Shown: positions 18,438 through 27,272 of the stretch, one piece after another
Position numbering within the stretch: the first letter of the stretch is position 1
How the letters are laid out: each line of letters begins with the position of its first letter
Assembly: GCA_019634835.1 (NCBI GenBank)
Contig: JAHCAO010000018.1
Location: forward strand, 1 to 34,716
Direction: 5' to 3'
Source: Gammaproteobacteria bacterium
Lineage (GTDB): Bacteria; Pseudomonadota; Gammaproteobacteria; DSM-16500
DNA length: 34,716 nt
Notes under the pieces: model-generated
What the model was told of the DNA's origin: nothing
What the model saw: only the letters and a program-made list of their open reading frames with translations
Database searches by the model: none
Program-made: the position numbers and the translations under genes

Positions 18438-19700
18438 ATGATCCATTTGGCTTCAATCAATCCTATAGTCAAAGAACAAGCACAACAGCGACTTTTATTA
18501 GTGCAAGACAAAATTGTAGATTTAAGTCATAAAATTCATAGTCATCCCGAACTTGGTTTACATGAAATCAATGCCTGTAAATGGTTAAGTGATTTTCTTG
18601 AAAAAGAGGGTTTTAATGTTCAAAGAGGAGTTGCCGATTTACCTACAGCGTTTATCGCCAAAATAGGCACAGGAAAACTACATATTGCTTTTTGCGCTGA
18701 GTATGATGCCTTACCTGAAATAGGGCATGCTTGTGGTCATAATATTAACGGAACTGCTTGTATAGGTGCAGGTATTGCTACATCTGCAGTAACCAATGAG
18801 ACAGATCTCACTGTGTATATTATTGGTACACCTGGAGAAGAAAGTGGTGGTGGAAAGATTAGATTATTAGAAAACGGTATTTTCGACAATATACATGCAG
18901 CAATGATGGTACATGCAGCACCAATAGATATTCTTAACTTACCTATTCTCTCTTTACAAGAATTTGAAGTACATTATTATGCCCAAGAAAACAATTTGTA
19001 TAGCAATCCGGAAGATGCCTTAATTCTTGCGGAAACTGCTATTGGTTTGCTAAGACGTTATCTTCTTCCCACCGATAGAATTCACGGCGTTATTATAAAA
19101 GGAGGAATAGAGCCGGAATCAATTCCACAGCATGCGTTTGCTAAATATATTTTACGTAGTGCTTCACTTAATCGATTATTGGAATTATCTAAAACAATAT
19201 TTAACTGTTTTGAAGGTATTGCTCGGGCAACAGGAACAAAGTTTGAAATTGTTTATACTGAAAAGTCTTATGCTAATTTAAAGCAAGATCAAGAAATACT
19301 ATCCTTGTATAAAACAAACGCCGAAGCATTAGGACGCACGTTTATTGAAATATCCAACGAATCACCTCGATGGGAATTGAAATGGATTAAGTTTTTTTTA
19401 AACCAAATTAATCTTTCTCTTTCTGATGTATTCAACACCATTCTTAATAGCAAGCCAGGCTCTACCGATATGGGTAATGTATCATTAAAAATACCATCTA
19501 TACATCCTGCTATTGGAATTAACTCATCATTACTTTCTCCAATACATCATCCAAAATTTGCAGAAGCTGCCATTACTAGCAACGCAGATAAGGCCATATT
19601 AGATGGTGCATTAGCCTTAGCATGGACAGCAATTGATATAGCACTGAATAAAGAAATTCGTCATCGATTATTAGAAAATAGAAATGAAAATGAAAAATAA
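18438..19700 (+). CDS. M20-family amidohydrolase, catalytic-type subunit
   Basis: A 420-residue cytoplasmic metallo-amidohydrolase of the M20D (p-aminobenzoyl-glutamate hydrolase, IAA-amino-acid hydrolase) type. The metal site is complete: HSHPELGLHE near residue 34, AEYDALPEIGHACGH (residues 87-101), Glu134-Glu135 in PGEESGGGK, His159 in MMVHAAP, and SPIHHP near the C-terminus. The satellite (dimerisation) domain is damaged: the conserved His is replaced by Asn186, about six residues are missing after Pro191, and the usual Asn of the GGxxPNxIP motif is Glu227. In M20 enzymes these satellite residues complete the partner's active site. Start: ATG 18438 abuts its AAGGA, so TTG 18447 (nine bases from it) may be the real start. 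It overlaps the next gene by 17 bases. Confidence 0.85.
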   Translation: MIHLASINPIVKEQAQQRLLLVQDKIVDLSHKIHSHPELGLHEINACKWLSDFLEKEGFNVQRGVADLPTAFIAKIGTGKLHIAFCAEYDALPEIGHACGHNINGTACIGAGIATSAVTNETDLTVYIIGTPGEESGGGKIRLLENGIFDNIHAAMMVHAAPIDILNLPILSLQEFEVHYYAQENNLYSNPEDALILAETAIGLLRRYLLPTDRIHGVIIKGGIEPESIPQHAFAKYILRSASLNRLLELSKTIFNCFEGIARATGTKFEIVYTEKSYANLKQDQEILSLYKTNAEALGRTFIEISNESPRWELKWIKFFLNQINLSLSDVFNTILNSKPGSTDMGNVSLKIPSIHPAIGINSSLLSPIHHPKFAEAAITSNADKAILDGALALAWTAIDIALNKEIRHRLLENRNENEK

Positions 19701-20844
19701 GATTAGAAAAATACTAGAAAATAATCTTCATGCAATCAGTGCATCTATTGAACTAGAACAAACCAGTATAGATGTGCCTGCAGACTTAGTAAATTTACTC
19801 AATCAATCTCATTTTCAATGTAAAACAGATCTAAATAATTCTAAGAGTGTATTCTACGCTCAATTAAAGAGAGGACCCTTACATATATCATTTTGTTTTA
19901 TTCAAGGTAACTTATTGATGACAGCAATTGCTATAGCTGCTGCCACCACCCTTGCAACAATATCAGGTCAAGTAGGATTAACTATTAGTGTGTTAGGTAT
20001 GCCTTATGAAGATTTTTGTAAAAAAAATCAGTACTTGGAAAATCATATTTTTAAGCATATACATGCAGCAATCATGGTCTATCCTGCCACTGTAGATCTA
20101 TTCGCCCCTTGTGTAAGTGCATCTACTACCTTCGAAGTCCATTACGAAGGACGAGAATCGCATGCAAGTGCCGATCCTCAGCATGGGATCAATGCTAATG
20201 ACGCTTTAGTGATATCACAAGTTGCAATAGGTAGACTAAGACAAGCTCTACATTCCACAGATGAAATATATAGTACCATTCTAAAAGGCGGCATTGTGCC
20301 CAATGTTATCCCAGCAGATGCTGTCGTAAAATACCTTATTCGTAGCCAAACCATCAATGATGTTAAAGAATTGAAGCGTAAGGTATTATCTTGTCTACAA
20401 GCAGGTGCTATCGCATCAAGAGCAAAAATGAAGATTACTATTAAAAATAAAATCAGATCAGATACTTATTTTAATCAAGAGTTGCTTGCTTTATATAAAA
20501 AAAATGCAAAAATCTTAGGAAGGAGATTCGAGGATGATACGACTATTGTAAATAAATTAGCGTCATGCTGGGTAGCGGGATGGCTATTTTTGCTTTCAAA
20601 GATAAATATATATCATAAAGACTTGCAACCATTGCTATTAAAAGACTTTTCTAAACGTGCTGAAATCAGTAAAATTTCACTGAATGTTCCTTTTATTTGC
20701 CCTACTATAAATATCTCTCATTCATCAAAATCTGCATTATTTGACGCTGCTCTTGCTATAGCATGGACTGCTATTGATTTAACAACAGATAAAAAAATTC
20801 GGAACAATTTACTATCGAATCCTAAAAATTTAGGAAGGAGCTAA
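19684..20844 (+). CDS. M20-family paralogue without metal ligands, satellite domain intact
   Basis: A 386-residue paralogue of the preceding gene product. It has lost the metal site: no Ala-Glu-Tyr-Asp, no HACGH, GMPYEDF in place of PGEES, Tyr133 in place of the ligand His, and no C-terminal His-His. The satellite domain, by contrast, is normal: His160 in ESHASADP followed by HGINANDAL, and Asn207 in VPNVIP. It cannot be a hydrolase alone, but it could lend these residues across a heterodimer to the upstream subunit. E. coli AbgA/AbgB is a known M20 heterodimer. The 17-base overlap with the upstream gene, and the stop only three bases before the acpK start, argue for one coupled operon. Confidence 0.78.
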   Translation: MKMKNKIRKILENNLHAISASIELEQTSIDVPADLVNLLNQSHFQCKTDLNNSKSVFYAQLKRGPLHISFCFIQGNLLMTAIAIAAATTLATISGQVGLTISVLGMPYEDFCKKNQYLENHIFKHIHAAIMVYPATVDLFAPCVSASTTFEVHYEGRESHASADPQHGINANDALVISQVAIGRLRQALHSTDEIYSTILKGGIVPNVIPADAVVKYLIRSQTINDVKELKRKVLSCLQAGAIASRAKMKITIKNKIRSDTYFNQELLALYKKNAKILGRRFEDDTTIVNKLASCWVAGWLFLLSKINIYHKDLQPLLLKDFSKRAEISKISLNVPFICPTINISHSSKSALFDAALAIAWTAIDLTTDKKIRNNLLSNPKNLGRS

Positions 20845-20847
20845 TCC

Positions 20848-21096
20848 ATGGAAAAAAATGATATTTTTATGCTCATAAAAGAAAAAATATCTATTGTGAT
20901 GAATGATATTGATGAAAATAAGATAAAACCATCTGCAAGCCTAAAAGAATTGGGATTGAATTCTATTGATCGGGCAGAAATTATTCTATTAACACTGGAA
21001 ACTTTACAATTAAAGTCCTCTTTGGTAGATTTTGCCATGGCAAAAAATATTGGTGAACTATGCGATATGATTAAAAATAAAAACGACGAACCCTGA
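20848..21096 (+). CDS. acpK: Stand-alone acyl carrier protein, AcpK-like (beta-branching donor)
   Basis: An 82-residue carrier protein with four predicted helices. The phosphopantetheine attachment site is Ser39 in LGLNSIDRAEI; this NSIDRAE form is that of AcpK in bacillaene-type clusters rather than DSL of fatty-acid ACPs. In beta-branching, AcpK carries malonyl, which the PksF-type enzyme decarboxylates to acetyl-AcpK, the donor for the HMG-CoA-synthase homologue. AAGGAG lies ten bases upstream, inside the end of the second M20 gene. Its operon with the M20 pair, away from the rest of the cassette, is unusual and leaves open a second role with those proteins. Confidence 0.88.
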   Translation: MEKNDIFMLIKEKISIVMNDIDENKIKPSASLKELGLNSIDRAEIILLTLETLQLKSSLVDFAMAKNIGELCDMIKNKNDEP

Positions 21097-21140
21097 TTTA
21101 TGCAACGCCATGGGGGTATTACTATAAATAACAATTCCAT

Positions 21141-21986
21141 TTATTTACCATTTTGTATTCGACGTATTAATCCTGTTAATACACTGCCTGGACCAACTTC
21201 TTCAAATATTGTTTCTCCCTTATCAAGCAAATATTTTATTGTTTTGGTCCATTGAACAGGATGTGTTATTTGATTAGCTAAATTAGTCATAACAACATCA
21301 ATTTTATAGGGCTCTGCATTGACATTAGCAATAACAATAGCATTAGGTGCTTTAAACTCAAATCCTTTTAAAAAATCAGAAAATTTTTGTTGCGCAGGTT
21401 TCATATAAGAAGAATGAAAAGCTCCACTCACTTTTAGAGGAATAAACATAGCATTTATCGATTCAAATATCGGTTTTGCTGCATCTATCTCATTTTTCAA
21501 TCCAGCAATAACCGTTTGAGTAAAAGAATTGAAATTCGCAATACTAATAGAAGATAGATTAGATTTATCCAATAGTGTTTGTATTTCTCCACTGTGGGGC
21601 CCAATGATAGCAGCCATTGCACCACCGCTTGCATTAGCCATAAGACTTCCGCGCTCTTGTACCAGCTTGAGGCCTGTTTCGAAATCGAATACGCCTGCAG
21701 CAAGCAATGCATTGTATTCACCTAAACTATGACCCGCAACGTAATCGGGTTTCTTGCCCGAATCTTTTAGTTTTTTAAAATAACTTAATGCACTGACGAC
21801 ATAGATGGCTGGTTGAGTATACTGAGTCATGTTCAGTTTATCATCAGGCCCTTCTAAACAAAGTTTCTCAACAGGATAACCAAGTATTTGATTGGCTTTG
21901 CTCACTATATCTTGAAATTCAGAGAATAACGCGCCACCCATTCCTTTAAACTGCGAACCTTGACCTGGAAAAACATAGGTTGTCAT
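21141..21986 (-). CDS. pksC: Trans-acting malonyl-CoA acyltransferase
   Basis: A 281-residue single-domain acyltransferase that loads malonyl onto carrier proteins of PKS modules lacking their own AT. The N-terminus has VFPGQGSQ. The nucleophile is Ser87 in GHSLGEY, and the catalytic His lies in GAFHSSYM near residue 201, the form typical for malonyl specificity. It fits the decayed AT in the modular PKS at the left of the window. It is most like discrete ATs such as PksC/BaeC, and FabD of fatty-acid synthesis is the alternative. The gene ends 12 bases before the pksH-like stop region's reading direction continues, i.e. it directly follows pksH in the same minus-strand operon. AAGGAT precedes the ATG. 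Confidence 0.9.
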   Translation of the reverse strand: MTTYVFPGQGSQFKGMGGALFSEFQDIVSKANQILGYPVEKLCLEGPDDKLNMTQYTQPAIYVVSALSYFKKLKDSGKKPDYVAGHSLGEYNALLAAGVFDFETGLKLVQERGSLMANASGGAMAAIIGPHSGEIQTLLDKSNLSSISIANFNSFTQTVIAGLKNEIDAAKPIFESINAMFIPLKVSGAFHSSYMKPAQQKFSDFLKGFEFKAPNAIVIANVNAEPYKIDVVMTNLANQITHPVQWTKTIKYLLDKGETIFEEVGPGSVLTGLIRRIQNGK

Positions 21987-21998
21987 AATGAAATATCC

Positions 21999-22814
21999 TT
22001 ATGGTGATGAATCAGTTCCAGCATTATCACTCTCCCAAGGAAACTTACCCGTTTCATAATAACGAGAAATTTTCTCGATTGTGGATGTATCTGAAAATAC
22101 CAACTTATTTGCTGAAAGTGCTTTTTCTTTGTGGATTATACAACTATTGTCTAATTGATTCATGTAGTCTTTGTAGCGAACTATACTTTTTTTAGATAAA
22201 TATTTTAATCTTAGAAGGTGCTTTCTTAATAAATCATCCGAATTAGGGCCAATAGCATCTACCAATCCCATATCGAAAGCCTGCATAGCTGAAATAGGTT
22301 GTGTCATCATCGTCATGTAATGTGCCGATTGATAACCAATTTTTCGAATTAAAAACGGTAATACACAAGCTGGCATGAGGGAAAATAATAATTCTGAAAG
22401 ACTAAAAACTGTTGTTTCCTCAGCAAGAGCTATATCGCATGCAGAAACAAATCCTATCCCTCCTGCATTCACTTTACCCTTAATATTAGCCACCGTAATA
22501 AAAGGTCCTGTTGCAAGTTTCAGCCATAAATCATAGAGAGGCTCAGGATTTTGCTCTGGTAAATTACCATTGGCAAAAGCACTTGCCATGCCTTGAAAGT
22601 CTGCGCCAAAACAAAAAACCGTAGGTAATCCTTCTAGCACGATAATTTTAATTGTCTCTGTCCATGTATTGAGTACTTGTGTACATTCCTGAATGAGTGC
22701 GTCATTAATCGTATTATTTGCATCCGGTCTATAGATTTGCAAATATCCTATTTCACCTTCTACATGAACGCGAATAGTCTGATGATTAGGTGGATTACTC
22801 ATGACACCACTCAT
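21999..22814 (-). CDS. pksH: Beta-branching enoyl-CoA hydratase ECH1, PksH-like
   Basis: A 271-residue crotonase very like PksH of Bacillus: YRPDANNTINDALI near residue 27, VVLEGLPTVFCFGADFQ, then KVNAGGIGFVSACDIALA, SLSELLFSLMPACVLPFLIR and the C-terminal ETGKFPWE. ECH1 enzymes dehydrate the HMG-like intermediate made by the HMG-CoA-synthase homologue on the PKS carrier protein. The first ATG (22814) lies inside the end of pksG, giving a 20-base overlap; a second ATG at 22802 is equally possible. The gene is in the operon pksE-pksG-pksH-pksC, read on the minus strand. Confidence 0.92.
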   Translation of the reverse strand: MSGVMSNPPNHQTIRVHVEGEIGYLQIYRPDANNTINDALIQECTQVLNTWTETIKIIVLEGLPTVFCFGADFQGMASAFANGNLPEQNPEPLYDLWLKLATGPFITVANIKGKVNAGGIGFVSACDIALAEETTVFSLSELLFSLMPACVLPFLIRKIGYQSAHYMTMMTQPISAMQAFDMGLVDAIGPNSDDLLRKHLLRLKYLSKKSIVRYKDYMNQLDNSCIIHKEKALSANKLVFSDTSTIEKISRYYETGKFPWESDNAGTDSSP

Positions 22815-24054
22815 ATTCTCTATGAAAATCCTTAATTTCTTTCAAAAATAAAATATCTTGTCCCAGAACCTTTCTCGCTTTTGAGATAAAGGTTTTATCT
22901 AATACTACATTCCGTATTCCAAATTTCACCACAGCACTTTCACTAAGTAAACTCTGATATTCCTCTATGGTTAGCTCATAACGCTTATCTAACTGGTTCT
23001 TGAGGTCAAACTCCTTTATTCTATCATGACCATCCTTGCTAACAAGGCCGCTAAAAAATTCAGAACAGCATCCTGAACCGTAGGAAAAAATACCTATACG
23101 TTTTGGTTCAGAGAAATCAGCATTATCAATCGTGCTTAATAATGACAAAAATGTTGTTGCACCCATTATATTACCTACACGTTGGCAATAAGTCAGTCCA
23201 GGCATCACACGTTTTACAAAATCCTCTTCAATTGCCTGAGGAGAAGCTTTCACGATTTTACGCATCACATCACGATGTGCGCCTTTAATCATGCCACCAA
23301 AAGGTGTGTGAAACGCTAAATAATCAAATGTGGCTGCATAATCTGCTTCTTTGACTCGTTTTTGATATTCAAGAAAACTTTTCACACAGCAATCCAAATA
23401 GGAGAGTAAAGATAAGTCAGCATCTCCTGCTTCACTGTCAGGTACTGGTCTGCAAGTATCCATGACTTCATATCCATAATAACCACTCGCACCAACGTCT
23501 ATTTGAAAAACATACGGTCTATCACTGATTAATACGGCTACAGCGCCTGCTCCACCACTCGGTTCTGCAAATGCCCAGTCCATACTGGTGGGTAACTCAC
23601 CCTTAACTAGCATAAATCGAGTGATATCCGTTGCAATCACTAATGCTTTAGCACCTGGAGAAGTTTGTGACAAAATAAAATTGACTGCCATTTGTAGTGC
23701 AGCAACACCGGAATAACAAGCATTTTTTACTTCAAATAAACGGCAATTTTTACTTAACCCTAAATATTTATGAAAATAAGTACTCATTGATTTACCAAAA
23801 TCAAACGCTGATTCCGTTGCTGTAATGACCAATTCAATGCGGTCTCGCTCTTCAGGGGATAAAGCATCAATGATAGGCTTGGCGGCATTGACACCAAAAG
23901 TAATAGGATCTTCATAAGGTAGAGCAACCGTTTTTTGTTCCATCAATAAATTATTAAAGCGTGTCATATCCAACTTTCGGTATTCAGCGAGTTTTGTCAC
24001 ATCTAAATACGCTGTTCCCACAAAAGCATTCATTGCTTCGATTCCAGCTTGCAT
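22795..24054 (-). CDS. pksG: HMG-CoA synthase homologue for polyketide beta-branching, PksG-like
   Basis: A 419-residue HMG-CoA-synthase-fold enzyme. It adds the acetyl of acetyl-AcpK to the beta-keto group of the growing polyketide. The N-terminus (AGIEAMNAFVGTAYLDVTKLAEYR) places it with PksG/BaeG. Active-site residues are Glu81 in TATESAFD, the nucleophile Cys113 in VKNACYSG, and a His in FHTPFGGMIKG near residue 250. GGAGAG lies six bases before the ATG. It is overlapped by pksH downstream and separated from pksE upstream by 108 bases that contain a repeat fragment. Confidence 0.94.
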   Translation of the reverse strand: MQAGIEAMNAFVGTAYLDVTKLAEYRKLDMTRFNNLLMEQKTVALPYEDPITFGVNAAKPIIDALSPEERDRIELVITATESAFDFGKSMSTYFHKYLGLSKNCRLFEVKNACYSGVAALQMAVNFILSQTSPGAKALVIATDITRFMLVKGELPTSMDWAFAEPSGGAGAVAVLISDRPYVFQIDVGASGYYGYEVMDTCRPVPDSEAGDADLSLLSYLDCCVKSFLEYQKRVKEADYAATFDYLAFHTPFGGMIKGAHRDVMRKIVKASPQAIEEDFVKRVMPGLTYCQRVGNIMGATTFLSLLSTIDNADFSEPKRIGIFSYGSGCCSEFFSGLVSKDGHDRIKEFDLKNQLDKRYELTIEEYQSLLSESAVVKFGIRNVVLDKTFISKARKVLGQDILFLKEIKDFHREYEWCHE

Positions 24055-24095
24055 CTTTAGCTCTCCTACCTCTCACTGACAGCGATATCCGAACA

Positions 24096-24155
24096 GGTCG
24101 GCCCTTTTATTTTTTATATTCGACCGCAAAAGACGTTTCCCTTCCGGCTTTTGCT
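24096..24155. repeat. 60-bp fragment related to the core of the palindromic element at 27273
   Basis: It matches, on the opposite strand, one arm end and the inner hairpin of the element at 27273-27447. Shared pieces include GGTCGGCCC, a TTTTATTTTTTATATTCG stretch, and GCAAAAGACGTTTCCCTTCC followed by GGCTTTTGC. There is a one-base T-run difference and two changed bases in CGACCGC versus CGGTCGC. It lies in the pksE-pksG spacer. No second arm or clear target duplication is seen, so it looks like a decayed or partial copy. Confidence 0.75.
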
Positions 24156-24162
24156 AGTGATA

Positions 24163-25572
24163 TTACAAGTTACTATCCTTAAAATTAGCATATCGTTCAT
24201 TCATTATCATTGCTGCATCCTTCATCAATTGTTCGGCTATGCTATCCACATGCCGATTGTGCCAATCTTCAAGCGGCGTTCCTTTGACCCATTGATTAAA
24301 AGCGCCTAATGAAGGCCCTGTATGCACTTGAAAATTAACTTGACTGGCTGAGTTACCAGCAAATGAGAGTAACATGGTATGGTGAAAATACCATACAAAA
24401 ACTAATTCCATTTTATATTTACTGTCACTTAAAGCTTTTTCTACCAAGTGAGGCCTTTCTGTTGATCGAAGATGGGCTTCAACTTCACGAAATACTTCAT
24501 CAAAACTTTTTTGAAAATATTGTTTCTGAATTTGATCTCGAATTTTTTCTGGAATTTCATCAAGTGAATTATAATGATTGTATAGCATAAAAAGCTTGTT
24601 TGCTCTTGCTGGAAAGAAAGTGCCTTTTTTCAAAACTTGCACTCTTGCACCTATCTTAAACATATCGCCTGCGGGAGCATAATCCGTATCTTGAATGTTA
24701 ATAGATTGCAAAATATTTTTTACTGTGTCACTCATACCAGATTCAACAGTGCACTGATTAATAGATCCTGTACAAACAAAATCAGCTCCCATGATAAAAG
24801 CAGCAGCAATGGATTCAGGCGTCCCAATTCCACCGGCCAAACCTACTCTTATTTTGTGTGGATAAGCGTATTTTACATTCATCTCAGCTTGAAGGCGCTT
24901 GATAGTAGGAAATAATACAATTGGATTTCTCTGATCAGTATGGCCGCCAGAATCTGCTTCAACACAAACATCATCCGCCATAGGTACTTTTAATCCTAGT
25001 TCAGCTTGCAACGGAGTAATTTTCTGTTCAGAAAGCAATTTATTAATAATTACTTGAGGTGGTGGATTCATGAATATTTCAGCGGTTTCAGGACGTGAAA
25101 TTTTTGCGATAATTTTATTACGAATCATTATCTCTTCATTTTTTTCAGAAAGCGATAAACCGCGCAAACGATACAACACTAAAGCCGGTGTCATTTGCAT
25201 AAAAGCTGCTGCTTCAACACATTTCACTCCTTTTTTTAGAAAAATTTCAACATGACTCATCTCCACCTCTGGTTTATCCAGATGACAAAGAAGATTCACA
25301 CCATAAGCATAGTTGTCTGAAAGTGACCGTTGAATAAAATCAATATCTTGTTCAATTTCCTCTAGCGTCATCGCCGCTGTTCCTAATATTCCCATCAAGG
25401 ATGCCTTTCCCATACGCACCACTAACTCTTTAGAAGCTATACCTCTGTACATCGCTCCAGAATAGTAAGCATACTTAATCCCATGTGTTTCTCTAAAAGC
25501 ATCGCTGCCCAGTCTTTCTGGGAGAATAAAATCAGAAATAGGAGCTCCAGTCGCTTTGCTATCAACTAACAT
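24163..25572 (-). CDS. pksE: Trans-acting enoyl reductase, PfaD family (PksE C-terminal type)
   Basis: A 469-residue FMN-dependent TIM-barrel enzyme of the PfaD family (annotated in databases as 2-nitropropane dioxygenase-like). It reduces alpha,beta-double bonds of polyketides bound to modules that lack an ER domain. Marks are GTAAMTLEEIEQDIDFIQ near residue 84, ADSGGHTDQRNPIVL near residue 208 with the catalytic-type His, and VGLAGGIGTPESIAAAF/GADFVCTGSINQCTVESG, the phosphate-binding part. No AT domain is fused to it; the AT is the separate protein at 21141. It is the first gene of the minus-strand operon. Confidence 0.92.
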   Translation of the reverse strand: MLVDSKATGAPISDFILPERLGSDAFRETHGIKYAYYSGAMYRGIASKELVVRMGKASLMGILGTAAMTLEEIEQDIDFIQRSLSDNYAYGVNLLCHLDKPEVEMSHVEIFLKKGVKCVEAAAFMQMTPALVLYRLRGLSLSEKNEEIMIRNKIIAKISRPETAEIFMNPPPQVIINKLLSEQKITPLQAELGLKVPMADDVCVEADSGGHTDQRNPIVLFPTIKRLQAEMNVKYAYPHKIRVGLAGGIGTPESIAAAFIMGADFVCTGSINQCTVESGMSDTVKNILQSINIQDTDYAPAGDMFKIGARVQVLKKGTFFPARANKLFMLYNHYNSLDEIPEKIRDQIQKQYFQKSFDEVFREVEAHLRSTERPHLVEKALSDSKYKMELVFVWYFHHTMLLSFAGNSASQVNFQVHTGPSLGAFNQWVKGTPLEDWHNRHVDSIAEQLMKDAAMIMNERYANFKDSNL

Positions 25573-25698
25573 GACTCTTTACCCAAAATATTTTTATACT
25601 ATTAATATAATATTATACGTTATATGCTTTATTAGGAACTTTACTAATGCAAGCTAAAAGTAGAAAAAATGTACTGAATTATATTATTTGGAAAGAAT

Positions 25699-27261
25699 AT
25701 GAGTAATTTTAATACAATTGATATTCTAAAATCATTCAGTCTTTTTTCTCATTTAGAAGACAACGATTTGATTGAAATTAGTAACGCATTAGAGTTCGAA
25801 CAAATAGCAAAAGGAAATAATATTGTTAATGAAGGAGACGATGGAGATAAAATATACTTTATTCTTGATGGAAATGCAGAAGCTTATATTATCAATCAAC
25901 ATGGTCAAGAAATAATCTTATCTTCATTAAACAAAGGTAGTTATTTTGGAGAACTTGCTCTTTTGACGCCAGGAGGAAAACGCAATGCTTCTGTCAGAGC
26001 TAAAACGAATTGCAAACTTGCTTCATTATCTTACGAAAAATTTAATTCCATTATCGCTACGCATCCTTATATAAAAGATGATTTGATAAAACTGTTGTGT
26101 AAACATCTTGGCAAAACCCTACATGTTATTACCGAAAAAGAAAAGAACATTATCGTTGTCATGATTTGTCCTGATGAGTCTACCTACAATATCCAGCAAT
26201 TCGAACAATATTTTAATAAGATATCTCAAAAATCAGTCGTTATTTTAAATGGTAATATTCCTCAAAATGAATTAGCTAAAAAAATTGACTCCATTCACAA
26301 TAGCTACATATTAGTGAAAGTAAGAAAAAAACCATTTCCTTTTTTAACAGATAAAGCAAATTATATTGTTAATTTTATAGAAACTATTGACGATGGTTTT
26401 AGCCTGACTCCTAACGTCAGTTTATGGAAAATCCAAAATACAGTCAGACGTATTACCAAAAAAACCATTGGTATTGCTTTGTGTAGTGGCGGTGTACCTG
26501 CATTTGCACATATTGGCGTATTAAATACCTTAAAAAAAGAAAACATACCATTGGACTATATTGTGGGTACAAGTGCAGGTGCTTTCATTGGTGGCTGTTT
26601 TGCATTTCACGGTTCAACAGAGAAGTTAATCAACGGTTATATTAATTTCTTTAAAGAAAAACCTAAGATTAAACTATTTATTGAAATGTGTACTCATCTT
26701 TCGTTTAATTTTAGAGGTATATTCAAAAATACATTTTTAACGCCGCTACTGATTACTCTTGTTGGTGATAAAAATATTGAGGAAGCTACCATTCCATTTG
26801 CCGCTATAGCCAGTGATCTTTTTACAGGAAATACGGTTGTATTAGAAAAAGGCAGTGTGATTAATAGCATCAATATATCAAATGCAGCAGCTGTTTTCTC
26901 AGAACCTGTTAAAGTCGATAATCAATTATTAATTGATGGTGTTGCCACAGCACCATTGCCTGTTAAAGTATTAGTAGACAAAGAAATCGATATTAAAATT
27001 GCTGTTCCTATCCCTCAACTTGATCTTATCGTACCTATAAAACCTAATTCAAAGTTACTAGCAATATATATGCGATCACGGTCCATGATGGCCGAGCAAA
27101 TTATGAATGAATGTGCACTATTGGCAGATGTTATTATTCGTCCAGAAGTTTCTGGTATTTATATGGATGACTCAACTAAATTTGATTCTGTTATTCAAGC
27201 AGGTGAAGATGCAGCACGTTTGGCTATAAAGAGAATCAAATATTTATTAAATCATGAGTAG
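25699..27261 (+). CDS. Patatin-like phospholipase/esterase with N-terminal cNMP-binding domain
   Basis: A 520-residue protein. Residues about 12-115 are a cyclic-nucleotide-binding domain with an intact phosphate cassette (YFGELALLTPGGKRNAS). Residues about 250-430 are a patatin domain: the nucleophile Ser lies in GTSAGAFIGG and the dyad Asp in LIDGVATAP. The oxyanion loop is CSGGVPAFAH, where most bacterial members have Gly-Ala-Arg-Gly; this Arg is missing. The layout is that of neuropathy-target-esterase-type lipases without membrane anchors. It stands alone on the plus strand between pksE and pksI, with GGAAAG upstream. It may hydrolyse a lipid or acyl ester, perhaps of the product. It is the second cNMP-domain protein in the cluster. 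Confidence 0.85.
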   Translation: MSNFNTIDILKSFSLFSHLEDNDLIEISNALEFEQIAKGNNIVNEGDDGDKIYFILDGNAEAYIINQHGQEIILSSLNKGSYFGELALLTPGGKRNASVRAKTNCKLASLSYEKFNSIIATHPYIKDDLIKLLCKHLGKTLHVITEKEKNIIVVMICPDESTYNIQQFEQYFNKISQKSVVILNGNIPQNELAKKIDSIHNSYILVKVRKKPFPFLTDKANYIVNFIETIDDGFSLTPNVSLWKIQNTVRRITKKTIGIALCSGGVPAFAHIGVLNTLKKENIPLDYIVGTSAGAFIGGCFAFHGSTEKLINGYINFFKEKPKIKLFIEMCTHLSFNFRGIFKNTFLTPLLITLVGDKNIEEATIPFAAIASDLFTGNTVVLEKGSVINSINISNAAAVFSEPVKVDNQLLIDGVATAPLPVKVLVDKEIDIKIAVPIPQLDLIVPIKPNSKLLAIYMRSRSMMAEQIMNECALLADVIIRPEVSGIYMDDSTKFDSVIQAGEDAARLAIKRIKYLLNHE

Positions 27262-27264
27262 AGA

Positions 27265-27272
27265 AATTTACT
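27265..27272 (+). repeat. Left 8-bp direct repeat (target duplication) of the 175-bp palindromic element
   Basis: AATTTACT is repeated at 27448-27455, on either side of the element ends. Confidence 0.7.

Noticed and set aside
20841..21140. 99-codon minus-strand ORF covering acpK
   Set aside because: It is the complement of the carrier protein gene, whose NSIDRAE motif and ribosome-binding site are convincing.
24363..24915. Plus-strand ORFs of 75 and 92 codons within pksE
   Set aside because: They are shadow frames of a well-matched PfaD-type gene.
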